Source of the DNA: Calliphora vicina
Taxonomy: Eukaryota; Arthropoda; Insecta; Diptera; Calliphoridae
Reading direction: 5' to 3'
DNA: 64,000 bases
Assembly: GCF_958450345.1 (NCBI RefSeq)
Contig: NC_088780.1
Span: 114,588,226-114,652,225 of the forward strand
The position numbers and the translations under genes were made by a program. Each line of letters begins with the position of its first letter. Within the stretch, counting starts at the first letter, position 1. Below, one piece after another: positions 11,062 through 22,247 of this stretch. Under the pieces are notes generated by a model, which saw only the letters and a program-made list of their open reading frames with translations, ran no database searches and was not told where the DNA came from.

Positions 11062-11580
11062 CCCAGCAGTTTGAAAAGTGCCTTATTACTACTTGTGCAG
11101 CAAACTAGTTCTTTGTGGCTGCTATAGTGGCAATTAAATGGTTATCATTTGCACTACATTTCGTCAGCATATTCAGTAATACAAAATAGAGAGATATACA
11201 TACGCCTTAAGTTTTTCAAGTGAAATAAAATCCTCTAAAATATACCACTTCCATGACCGCATGCAATGCTGAATGTGACTGTTGGTATTTTGATGATGCA
11301 AACAATACAAAAATTGAGAGTAGACTCACGTGCAATTCTTTATAACAAATAGGAGCTCTATGGTTTAGTGATTAGCGCATTTGACTATAAATGAGTTTAA
11401 AACCGCTCTCTTAAATTTTTTTTTCTCAAATACTGGAGTATTAGTACTATTGCAATTAATAGAGAATCACATCGCCGTGTGAAATTCACGAGTCAATAAA
11501 ATGGGTTAAAAATTCACTAGTAGTAGTTTTCAGTGGCTAACTAATTTGACGTGGCGAAACTATTTCAATGAACAGCAGGG
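11062..11580 (+). mobile_element. Family L element, copy 1, with tRNA-like core
   Basis: It starts CCCAGCAGTTTGAAAAG and ends GAACAGCAGGG. The same sequence lies reversed at 35702-36332, giving the family limits. The terminus resembles that of family M (CCCAGCA...). No target duplication was found. Inside is a tRNA-like segment. Confidence 0.7.
11353..11410 (+). repeat. tRNA-derived (SINE-like) segment
   Basis: GAGCTCTATGG, then the A-box-like TGGTTTAGTGATTAGCGCA, then a B-box-like GTTTAAAACC, imitate a tRNA from acceptor stem to T arm, but the variable region is short and stems are imperfect. It is not a functional tRNA. It may descend from a tRNA-headed SINE. Confidence 0.5.
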
Positions 11581-11924
11581 TTCATACATACATATAAACA
11601 CACATTTAAATGTACACATGTGTGGGTACAAACTGCAATTCGGTGGCAAGAATCAAAACATTCGTAATTAACAATTTGTTCGAGAACAGATAATAAATAT
11701 GAATATAAACCAATATAGTTATACACTACAATTTCAATTCAGTTTAAATTTGTTAAAAAATTGCGAATAAGCTGTATTGGCTTAATTTTATTATTAAACA
11801 TTATTTTTGTTTGGAAAACTAAAATACAAAATAAGGCACTGTAATTTAGAAACTGTTGGAGATAATTGTACACGCTTCGAGCTGAGGTGTTTTCGAGTGT
11901 ATTTATTTTTGTTCAGCTTCCTAG
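11581..11924. other. AT-rich DNA, nothing identified
   Basis: Includes ATACATACATATAAACACAC-type simple sequence after the family L end. No gene. Confidence 0.4.
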
Positions 11925-12412
11925 CGCTAATGGGGGCCAGTGCGTAGCCCCTCAAAATTGGTCACCACGGGTCTCAAATTTTTTAAAAATATCGCCAAAA
12001 ATCCATTTTTAATCCGAATGAGCTGAAATTTAAAATATAAATAGTCCTTGGGTTGATCTACGCTTACATATCGCACTGGTTCCTCTAAAGAGCGTCAACT
12101 CAAAATTTTTCAATTTACACTTTTTTCAAGAAATCGATATGCAGTGGTCATATCTACCCACTGTAAAACCCTGCTATCATTTTCTCTACTCTATCGCCAA
12201 AAAATACAGTTGTATCCGTACAGTTGTTTCATTGTAATGTGTTGAAAAAAAAATATTTGTTTGTTTCTACTGAACATTTTAAAATTTTGAGTTCACGCTC
12301 TTTAGAGGAAACAGTGCGATATGTAGGATATATCTATTAGTTGAACAGAGATTTAGGTTTATTGATTTTTTTTAATTTTGCTCGATCTTTTTTATTGTTT
12401 TATAGATATGGA
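11925..12412. mobile_element. Family I palindromic element
   Basis: It begins near GCGCTAATGGGGG. Arms at 12067-12111 and 12281-12325 are near-perfect inverted copies (GCGATATGT at the outer edge, AAAATTTTGAGTT at the inner edge). Words such as GAGCTGAAATTTAAAATAT are shared with 63630-63860. The TTTAGGTTTATTGATTTTTT block at 12350-12410 recurs inverted at 13985-14078, so a larger structure may reach 14.08 kb. Confidence 0.6.
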
Positions 12413-13190
12413 GAGCCTACGTAGAGTCAAAATATATTTTGGCGATAAAATTCTAAATAAAACAAAACTGGCTAGCAGTTATCTCGTCCATATGTTATCT
12501 CGCGCCGTATTTTTTAAATTTTTTCCCAAAAAAGTCCATATATTTTTTCTTTTGTAGAAACAATTTTTCTTCTTGACTATATACAATTTTTATATGATCC
12601 GGAAAGATAACTTAATGCAAAAGCGTGTAGTAAAACCTATCTCACTTAATCAGACATAACACCCCCAGACCTATCCAAACTTGGTCAATTTAAAAACAAA
12701 AACGGTTTGAGTAATCCTCGAAAAACCTCCACATTTGTATAACCCAATATGTTTCTTAAATACTTACATAGTTTTTATACTATCACACGGTATATAACGT
12801 CACAGTAGGCACTTTACAAAGAAAAACTCAGTTTTAGAACCCATTTTCCTGGTTTTAGGAATTTCGGTATTTGAAAAAAAAAAATGTAAAAATTATAATG
12901 CCGTTGATTTAAGGACATTGAAGCGTTTAAATTTTACTAATTAATTCAAATTTTATATATATAAGATTGTTTTTAGTTTTTAAGGTGAATGGCGTCCCAA
13001 AAATTTATAGAATTATTAAGTTTTATTAAAATATTAATATTCAAGTCCTAAGGTTTTCAAAAATATCAAATGCTTAAATACATACTCTTCAGAAGATCCA
13101 CAAACCCTTCCCATATATATTGCATCCAAATTTTGTTACACCAACCTTTTTTTTAAGTCAGCATATGTTTGAATTCATAAGTTACGTTTT

Positions 13191-13945
13191 ATGTACATAC
13201 ATTAGAGTTAATTTCAAAAATTTGATTTGCGAGTATCATAATTTTTCTGAAGGTTTTTACGTAAATAAAAAGAATGGTGTCCTTTTTTTTGGAAAATTTT
13301 CACTCCTTGTGGTGGTTCAACGCACCTAAAGTCGCGGATTTTGAGCATATTTTTCTGTAGAGCAAAAACGGTTGAATGTATTGCAAATCTGATTTCCCCA
13401 ATGGATTCTGCATCAAAAATTAATACTATTGATGTTTTTTGAATTCTTTAAAAATAGTTCCACTAATCTACAACAGGGGGACTAAATTTTATTTTCTTGT
13501 TAAATAAATAAATTTGAACCCTCATAACTTTTTAATGGTTAGTGATAGAAAGGAAATATTGGTGCCGTTTTGCTAAGCTTAAAATGCCTTTTTATCGTGC
13601 ATGTTTAAAAAAAATAAAATTATTTTTTTTATATTTTTATGAGATTTGCGCCCCCTGTTGTGGGTTTGTGGAACTATTTATAAGGATTCAAAAAACATCC
13701 ATTGTATTAATTTTTGATGCAGAATCCATTGGTGAAATCAGATTTGCAATATATTCAACCGTTTTTGCTTTACAGAAAAATGTGCTCAAAATCCGCGTCT
13801 TTAGGTGCGTTGAACCACCACAAGGAGTGAAAATTTTCCAAAAAAGGACGCCATTATTTTTATTTACGCTAAAACCTTTAGAAAAATTATGATACTCGTA
13901 AAACAAATGAAGTGGCCTGGTCACAAATGAACTCTAATGTACATA
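13191..13945. mobile_element. Foldback element with arms of about 0.3 kb
   Basis: The left arm (about 13191-13500) and right arm (about 13608-13945) are inverted copies. Matching phrases include ACTCCTTGTGGTGGTTCAAC against its reverse complement near 13815-13835, and CAACAGGGGG against CCCCCTGTTG. The open frames at 13542-13924 are by-products of the arms. Confidence 0.8.
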
Positions 13946-14079
13946 TAAGTACACATATGTTTAAAAATAATTGTTGACCTTCCCAAAGCCCGCCATATCT
14001 AAAACACCATAAAAAGATAGAGCAAAATTAAAAAAAATAAATCAGTAAACCTAAATATCTGTTCAAATAATAGAGATAA

Positions 14080-14425
14080 CCTGCTAGCTCATCCAGGCAT
14101 GATAGGAACGGAATTCCGAGGATGCGTTCCCTCAGGTTTATCAGATCTGGGCATTGGCAGAATAGGTGATACACCGTCCCCTCCTCCTCATTATGACAGC
14201 TCCTACAGTAGTCATTGTACTGTAGGCCCAGCCTTCACGCATGTGTCCCAACTATACAGTTTCCTGTAATGAAGGAAACAATTAGCCTTATTTGCTCACG
14301 GCGGAATTCCATAAGTAGATTTGACCAGCTGGCTCATATACGGGTCAAGTAGACCTCGTTATAACACAGGAATGCTGGTTGGTCCACCTATTTTGTGCAG
14401 TCTGATATAGTTTCTGCCGAACAGC
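14080..14425 (-). pseudogene. LINE remnant: RNase H tail and C-terminal zinc knuckle
   Basis: Read on the minus strand, a frame gives LMEFRREQIRLIVSFITGN, then CIVGTHA, a stop, RLGLQYNDYCRSCH, then NEEEGTVYHLFCQCPDL. The order Cys-x2-Cys ... His-x4-Cys after an RNase H-like stretch is the usual C-terminus of fly non-LTR retrotransposons of the I/LOA/Jockey-like groups. The rest of the ORF2 is missing, and stops lie in the upstream part. A 5'-truncated, old insertion fits best; the exact clade cannot be set from this piece. Confidence 0.75.
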
Positions 14426-14479
14426 CATCATTCATCTAACAAGGTAAATAGCAGAAAAGGTGTCGATCGCCTTATAAAT

Positions 14480-16009
14480 CATCATCGCACCCTTTTTTTT
14501 CCAATTCATCTGCTATACAATTACCCTGATTTTTTAACTACATTTATAATCTAATTATATGCATTGGAAATAGCTTTAAACAGGTTTTCTTGACTTTTGT
14601 TTAAAATGGTGCTGATCAAAATTAGTTTTTTAAAGGAAACAAACTTTAAAATATTGTATTGTGTATTAGAAAATAGAATTACTAAGCTATTTTGAATAAA
14701 GTTACCAATTTTTATCAATTTTGACCACACATTTCTTAAACGGCGAAATATTGTGTTTATACCTGATTTTTTCCCTTAATAATGTAATTAGTATTTTATT
14801 GGGGATTTTTGAAGAATAAAATGTTAGTATACTTTGGATTTATTACATTTAAAAAATAACTTATTAAATTCAGAAAAAATATTAAAATTAGCACCATTCA
14901 TATTGAATGGGTTTTTCGTAATTTTAAAAGTTGAGGGTCATTTTAACCCCAAGTTCTATTAAGTGTTTTTGTGCTGTTATTGTAAATACTAGACTTTGTG
15001 TTATATTTTTCTTAAGTTTCATCAAAATCGGCCCAAAAATATATAACATTTCGCTATATTTCCATGAAAAATTCCAAATATTGAAAAAATTTAAAAAATT
15101 TACTTTTGACCTTCATGATTTAAGGGTTAACGTTTACCGATTTTAGTAAAACTTTCCGACTGAATTTAAATTCGCCATTCGCCAAAATATGGTAAATAAA
15201 ATTAGTTTTTCTCGAAAATCGCAAAATTTAAATCGAAGGTACGGAAAAACTATAGGAGGTATTGTCATACTTTTTTCATATATTTTTCCCTTGTTATATT
15301 GTCAATAAATCCCAATGTGAAAATCAGAAAATTTTGATAGTTGTTTAACAAAATTTTTAAAAATTTGAAAATTGATATTCGAAACTTCTGTTAAAAATAT
15401 AAAATTTTTTTGGTCATACCTGAGAATAGGTTAACGGTATCCTACGAAGACAAAAAATCATATACAAGTAAATATGGATATATGTATGTTAAGCAAAAAT
15501 GAGCTTTTATTTTAATATTTCTTGAAATATGTTAATTTTGTTCCTACATTTCATGTTCTAGTGGCCTGAGACACGTTAATGGCCTGGGGAACTTTTAATA
15601 ACTTTCACATTTTTTAACCAATTTTATTCTTTTATATCTCATTAGAACGAAAATTGCGAAAAGTAATTTTTAATTGGCAACATTTTTACAAAAACTGAAA
15701 AAATTGCATATTTCCTCAAAACTTTGAGTGACGAGCGGCTCTGGTTAACGTCATTTAATCAAGCTCAAATTTCGGTTATCTCAATATCTGAAAAGGGGAA
15801 TCATTTTGTGGGGTCTAACGAACAAGATTCCGACATTTGTTTCCCCCCATATGAGATCTGGTCACGCTAGTGTCCATGTACAAAATTATATTATTTCTGT
15901 GAGAGTCATTAATTCAAGAGTACAAACATTTAACTTAATAAATAAATTTCAACTATTTTTAATTTATAATATATTTTACTGTAAAGGTATAATTTTGCAG
16001 TGTTGGACA
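14480..16009. other. AT-rich DNA, no gene identified
   Basis: Long A/T runs and short frames without domains. 15720-15870 is somewhat GC-richer (ACGAGCGGCTCTGG, CCCCCCATATGAG) but not recognised. Confidence 0.4.
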
Positions 16010-16414
16010 GTTTTCATCAAAGTTATAAAAAGGTTAACATTGTTCTAGAAAATCGTAAATTAGCAACCGCAAAATAAAATCTGAAATTAAAGATTAGAAA
16101 ATAGGCTACGAAATGTTTTTTATAGAAATAAATTTATTAAATTTCAACTTGAATCCCTAATGCAAATTAGGTACATTTGTTAAAATATGCATCCACATTA
16201 TTTTTTTAATTTGTTAAAATTTCGTTTAAAAAATAGTTTAAAAATGAATTAAAAAATTATTAGAATTATGCATGCAATTTTATGATTTTTTCAGCATCTA
16301 GTTATAATGGGTTAAAGATGTCAGAAAATGTTTATATGTATTTAAACATCTATAGCTGCATAAGTGAAATACAAAAATAATTTTTAATTGAAATTTTTGT
16401 TCAACATTATTTTT

Positions 16415-16449
<35 letters not shown>

Positions 16450-16530
16450 TGCTACTTTGACTCAAAACACAAGACGTTAAATAAAACATGCAACCTCTAA
16501 ACTTTTTCCGATTGTGGTCAAACATGTGTT
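16010..16530 (-). repeat. Family F repeat
   Basis: It shares AGGCTACGAAATG, TATTTAAACATCTAT and the TTTAGAGGTTGCATG region with 40620-41152 in the same orientation, and with 33241-33600 and 38041-38290 in the opposite one. A 28-base T run (16417-16444) lies inside. No coding frame; class unknown. Confidence 0.6.
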
Positions 16531-17645
16531 TTCAACAAAAGAAAACTGAACTGCTGTAGGCACAAACAATTTCAATTCCGTTTAGCTATTTTTCGTGTGA
16601 AGAGCTTCATTCAACATTATTACATTTTAACAACGCCCGTTACAAAAGCCACAACTCGGTATTATCAACTGTAGTGTGCATAATTTTTTTAATAAATTAA
16701 GTGAAAAAAAAAATGTAAAACATATGGAAAAAGTATTTCGCTTTTTGTTAACATAATCAGCACAGAATACTGAAATTTGAGCATGGATGAAGGCATGTGA
16801 ATTATTTTGTATATTATTTGTTTTTCGACTGCTTGCCCACATGTGTCTGTTAGTATGCTGTGTGTTGCATGTGGTAGGTGCACTCTTCCTTGGGCTACAG
16901 TCAGTATGAGTGTGTGCACAGTTCAAAATATCGATTTTGTTGTTGAGATTTTTTTTGCTATTCGCCAATGATGCACTTTATTAATTTGTTTGTCATGTTT
17001 TTGTTTTGTTTTATTTGTTGTTTAATGTTTATTGATAAAAATGTGTTTGCATATGGGTACTTTTTTCACTCACTCAGGCACACTCAAACAAATATCAACT
17101 TCCTTTGTAATTTTTTTTAGTATGCACTATGCCTAAACAAATAATAAATTTATTGTATAATTTTTTTGTAAACAACAATTATGTGGAATTTGTATTGTAT
17201 TTATATAAATGTGTGTGCCGGCTCTGATCTGGCTACTTTACTGAATGTGGGCACGGATGTTTGGGAAATTTTTTTATTTATACAAGATCGTATTGGTAGT
17301 TGATGAATTATTTTAATATTTAAATTTGTAAAGGTTATTTTTTGTCATCATCATAATCATCACTCTTTAACTCATAATTTTTTGTTGTTGCTCTTTTATA
17401 AGTTGCCACTTAAATGTAGCAACAATACAGACACTCACACATATGGATTGCTGTGCAAACATGTGGTATTTATTGTTATTGGAAAGGAATATACACATGT
17501 ATTTTGTTTGTTTTATTTGTTCTGGCTGTTTTGTAAATGATAAATGTTTTATTGTATTGATGACAATTTTTTCTCTTTGTTTTTTTTTTTATTTTCCTTA
17601 CAATTTATTTTCTCAACGAATTTTTATATTTTCCACATATATACA
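16531..17645. other. Non-repetitive AT-rich DNA
   Basis: No gene is recognised. 16825-16925 is a GC-richer block (TGGTAGGTGCACTCTTCC) lacking repeat matches in the window. Its minus-strand frame (16627-16968) shows no domain and no clear splice bounds. Confidence 0.4.
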
Positions 17646-17860
17646 TTAGGGTGGCCCCGTTTGTATAAATAAGGTATTGATGTTCACAACTAAAGCTACG
17701 TTTCCGCATACAGCGAAAACGAAATTCCATACATTTGCACCGAAAAAAAGTTCGTTTCAGAAATCGGCAACGAAAATTGGGAACGAAACGGCACCGATCA
17801 GTAATTTTGACATAGAATTTTTTAATGTACATACTTAGTTTAAACCAATAAGTTATAAAT
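17646..17860 (+). repeat. Family F left end
   Basis: It opens with TTAGGGTGGCCCC, the same terminus as at 38041 and, inverted, near 62177. The following sequence diverges from the other copies, with a GCGAAAACGAAATTCC-rich stretch. Confidence 0.45.
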
Positions 17861-18324
17861 CTCATATAAATTCATCAAAAATCATTGGTAACAACTGTTA
17901 CTGAATATAGCAAGTAACATATCATAATATTAATAGGCAAGTCGATTTCTTTAGACCCCTTTTACTCTCACATTATACATTTAATTTGGGCAAGAAATAT
18001 ACCATTTTAAAGGGATTTATTCACAGAAGTGCAGAATATATATTTTATTAAAATCGGTTCAGTTTTTTTAGGAGTTATAAGCATTTAAAGATGCTACTAA
18101 CACATATGCAAAAACGTGTACATGTGAACCTAAGCTAAAAAGTAAACATAACATTGCGTGTTTGTTCAATTTGTTGTTGTAAATAAATAGGAGAAACAAT
18201 TAAACAGTATTGATTTCGCTCTGTTTTAAGTGAGAGTTGTTATAGAAAACAAAGAAGAAGAATTTAGTAATTTAAATTCGCTTTAATAAATATATTTTGA
18301 AGGTGTTTTTTTTATTTTCTAACT

Positions 18325-18425
18325 CCCATATGCATAAACAATTTTTAAATTTATCAAAGGTTTATAAAACAAAATTTATTTTATAAACCTTTGACAAATT
18401 TAAAAAAACTGTTTATGCATATGGG
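18325..18425. repeat. Palindrome with 45-bp arms
   Basis: CCCATATGCATAAAC ... GGTTTATAAAA is mirrored by TTTTATAAACC ... GTTTATGCATATGGG across a loop of about 9 bases, with one small indel. It looks like a small palindromic element. Confidence 0.8.
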
Positions 18426-19361
18426 GGTAAATATATAATTGTAGATAAGTAAATAGTTATTTTATAATTGTGACGATTTTCAACGGTTTATCACTGCATG
18501 AAGTTTAATCAAAATTGGGACGGGTCGGAAGAAATGGTGAGCCTCCCATACAAAGTAAATAGTTATTTCTAAATATTTTGTGAAATATAATTGCAAGATT
18601 CTTCAAACTTAGTCTAAATGGCTCTTTTATAAATTTTCATAATTTCGCTGAAATTGTTCGGGATTGGAATAGTGGGCGTGGCACACCCTATACAAAGTAT
18701 ATAATTAATTTCGAATATCAGTAGAACTGTATTGTAAAAGTGTTTAAACTTATAGCGAATTAATTTCTTATTACTGTGCGGAGTTTAGCTGAATATAGAC
18801 TGAATTAGATTAGAGGGCATATCACCCAAAATGGGAGAGGTCGCAAAAGGATGTGAGTCACCTCCCATACAAAGTAATAATTGGAAGGTTCTTCAAACTT
18901 TGTCCGCATAGCTCTCTTATAATTTTACACAGATTGGCTGAAAATGGTCGGGATTGCATTAGTGGTTATGGCGCAAAGTAAATAATTAATTTTGAATATC
19001 TGGAGAACTATAATTATAAAAGAATAAAACAATTTATTACCATTCTAAGGAGGTTAGCTAAAAACGAATTTATTCCTGATCCCTGTTCGAAGATTAGCTA
19101 AGCATGATCGGCTTAGTAGGAATGACCCCTCCTTTATAAAGGAAAGTTAAAGTAAAGCTTGATATTTATATAAAAGGTTTAAAAATGTGTGGGATCAGAG
19201 CAGTGGAGTGGTATCTCCCATAATTAGTTAGTTATTTTCGACTATCAAATGAATTGTAGTTGAAAGATTCTCAAATTTTATATGTGTTATTTTCGTATTT
19301 CCATTCATATTTTTTTAATTTTACTAGGGTAGGGGTAGCGAAGTGCACCGGGTTATGCTAG
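18426..19361 (+). mobile_element. Helitron-like segment with CTAG end and internal divergent direct repeats
   Basis: Roughly 310-bp divergent units recur (CCTCCCATACAAAGTAA at 18543 and 18864; GGTCGGGATTGCATTAGTGG-like words at 18660 and 18946). The segment ends GCACCGGGTTATGCTAG followed by T, as expected for a Helitron 3' terminus, though the preceding hairpin is weak. TGGGCGTGGCAC resembles the GCCACGCCC words of fly Helitron relatives and of 49670. Confidence 0.45.
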
Positions 19362-19917
19362 TACATTTAAATCGTTCTTTTATATTTTTCAATTTACTGT
19401 TAAATGTCGTTATATAATATTTTTCAACATTCACTGGTAAAGTTTTTGAAAAAATCACTGAAAAAGCTGTAGTAAGTAACAGTAACATTTTATGTCGTTC
19501 TTTCACATATTTCAACTGTTAAATATCGTTCTTATATATTTTTCCAAAACGGCACAAACAAGTTCTGTTTTGAAAGATACAGAGCAAAATGGACACGATT
19601 TATCTAAGCAATGAGACGAGATAGTCGAAAACCGATTGCAGATTTGAAAAATGTTGGGCATCCTTAACTCAAAATTGTCAAAATGGCACATAGAGCACTT
19701 AAGCCCCCGGAAGACGAAATACCAATTCTTAAAAATTATTTCACAAACACACAATAGTTGTAAATTTTTTTTGCACACATTAATAAGCGAGACATTAAAG
19801 GTCTGTTTTACGATGTCGAAAGACAAATAATTCGAACAAATTTGTACGAAAACTATTCGAAAGAATTTTAAAAAGTAAGTGTTTTTCATACAAAATTCAT
19901 TGCAAAGTTGTAATTTT
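19362..19917. other. Unassigned DNA
   Basis: TTAAAT(A/G)TCGTT-type words repeat at 19365-19540. The 125-codon minus-strand frame at 19512-19889 has no domain, and its composition matches the background. Confidence 0.4.
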
Positions 19918-20824
19918 TAAAGCCTACACCACCATAGTGGGGAGGCTATAATGCGTTTGTGCTGATGTTTGTAACGCCCAAAAATATTAGTCTAACACCC
20001 ACCTTAAATTATACCGATCGACATAGAATCACATTCTGAGTCGATTAAACGATGTCCGTCCGTCTGTCCATGTAAACTTTGTGCGCAAAGTACAGGTCGC
20101 AATTTTGAAGATATTTCGATAAAATTTGGTACATATAATTCTTTCGGCCTAAAGACCAAGCCTAAACTGACTATAATCGGTCCATTATTTCACATAGCCC
20201 CCATACAAATGTCCTCCCGAAGTAGGACTTTATCGGACATAAATGTTAAATTTATATATGGGGGATTTCACGTCAAGTGAACCAAATTTTAAAATCCATG
20301 TCTTCCGATCGGGATGAAATTTATATTCGATTTTGGCAAAATCGAACTTTTTTTCAAAAGGGGCCCTTTCTTTTAATTTTTTTGTTGCTCAAAAGAAAGC
20401 TTTGGTCTATTCCTTTAAGAGTTTTTTGGTCTGGTAAGTCAAGACATACAATTTTTGTGTTAGAACATTTATTTTGATACTATCCCACTCGCATATATTT
20501 ATCTCCACAAATTTCGCTCCACATGAGTTTTATATATTCGAAATTCGTGTCACCAAATTTTGTTACGATCGGTCCATAATTAGTCATAGCTCCCATATAG
20601 ACCCGCTTCCAAAAATCACTTTAAATCACACAAAATTCACCATAAATCACTTTCATGTAGACATAAAGCACATGACCTAATTGGTGATCGGTCCATAATT
20701 GGTCATAGCTCCCACATAAGGCCCACTTCCGGAAATCACCCACGAATATAAATTATTGATATTTTAAAAGAAAAATGTTTTTGCTCTTTTACTTGGTGTA
20801 GGGTATTATGCTTTCTTACTTGTT
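19918..20824 (+). mobile_element. Helitron-related (DINE-1-like) family B element, split by a family A fragment
   Basis: It starts with CCTACACCACCATAGTGGGG and ends with GTAGGGTATTATG then CTTACTTGTT. The usual 3' hairpin (TATGGTCGG/CCGACCATA) is missing, so the 3' end is deleted just before the tail. A family A piece interrupts it at 20260-20494. Confidence 0.85.
20260..20494 (+). mobile_element. Internally deleted family A element nested in family B
   Basis: It opens TGGGGGATTTCACGTC after a TA and runs to ATCCCACTCGCA, a word from the internal repeats of family A. Family B sequence continues on both sides (AATTTATATA before, ATCTCCACAAATT after), so A inserted after B. Confidence 0.85.
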
Positions 20825-22245
20825 TGTATTGAAAATGAAAAATAAAATTCTAATAAATTTGATTTCTTATAAGAAAATATGAAACAAAATGCAGAAAAAT
20901 ACCTTTAAAAAATCTTTACATATCAAATATACGTACATTAAAAATAGTTTGAATTTAGATATCTAAATATATAGAATTTTGTTATAATTTTTTAGAGCTA
21001 TTTTAGAAGTGTGGTGAAAGTGTAGTTTGAACATCAATTTTACTAATACATTTTTAAAGTTAAGTTTTTACTGACAGTAGACTTAGGTTTTTTATGACAG
21101 CGTTTTACTTCTTGTTATTCCTTGGTTTATTGTTTTACGAATTTCTAGATATGTTATTTCAAAAATTCAAATAAAAGTCGAACTATATTGAATTTTAAAA
21201 ACATATTACGTATTAATTTAAAAAAAAATGTATTTTAGATACGGCATTAAAAGCGCACCCAGGAGAAAAACTTTTAGAAACGGTACCATAAAATTAATGA
21301 AACTGTAATTTTAGTTGGGAACATTCAAAACTTTTGCGCCACCATAATGTAGATCTGTTTCATTTATATTTATTTGTTGTCTATTTTTAATAAAATAATT
21401 ATTATTGATGATTTTATTCATGAGTCACATATTAAAAATCAATTTTTTACTCGGTTACATACATACATAAATAAGTAAATAAATAAATCAAACAAGAAAA
21501 AAATTAAAAAAAATAATAATATCAACGACTGAAAAAAAACAAAACATTAACTTAATTATGTTATGAATTTTAAATTAAATGATTTATTTATTACATATTT
21601 TATTATTGAATATTTATGACTATTTGTTTATGAATGTGCGTATGTGAGTTTGTGTTTCTGTGAATTATATTGATATTTTTTATATCATTATTATTTCCCA
21701 GGTTAATTACAAACGTATTGTTTGACAATTTAATTTTAAACAAATATTAAGTGTTTTAATTAGATATCAATTACCATGAAAATAATTGAAATCCCTTTTG
21801 GTGAAGTAAATTGTTTTTGTATGGTTCTTGTTTGTCTACTTTAGGGATATATTATTTGGGGGGTAATATTTGGCTAATAATTATGTAGTTTCTTTTTTAA
21901 ATATTACTATGTACTTGCGTTTTTAAGAAGTATTTATGCAGCAAAAAAGAGCGCAATTAATTTAGCCTTTGACGTATGAGGTGGGAATGTTTGACATAGT
22001 CACTGAAGTGGTGTAAATTTTACACCTCTTAATTTAAGAAAATTATTTTACTTAGAAAAACATATTTTCGTTAATACAACATGTTTAATTTAAAAAAGGA
22101 AAACAAAATTATTCAGTTCATCAAAAAAGGCACTTTATTTCATAAGCCTCTTTTATAAAATTTAAAAAAAAATGCGGGGAGGGAGTAACTTTTATCACCA
22201 TATCTGGTGTTAAGGGCTACTATTTTATAATATTATATATATGTA
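20825..22245. other. AT-rich DNA, no gene identified
   Basis: Simple repeats occur at 21460-21490 (CATA and AAATA runs). No frame of note and no repeat ends recognised. Confidence 0.5.
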
Positions 22246-22247
22246 TA

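Noticed and set aside
13542..13924. Overlapping frames on both strands
   Set aside because: They lie in the loop and right arm of a foldback element and mirror each other.
16417..16444. Poly-T run as a retroposon tail
   Set aside because: It lies inside family F, without target duplications or an upstream retroposon body.
16627..16968. 113-codon frame with His/Thr-rich middle
   Set aside because: Contains CA-repeat-derived residues and lacks a donor or acceptor that would make an exon convincing.
19512..19889. 125-codon minus-strand frame
   Set aside because: No domain, no splice signals, background composition, next to TTAAATATCGTT repeats.
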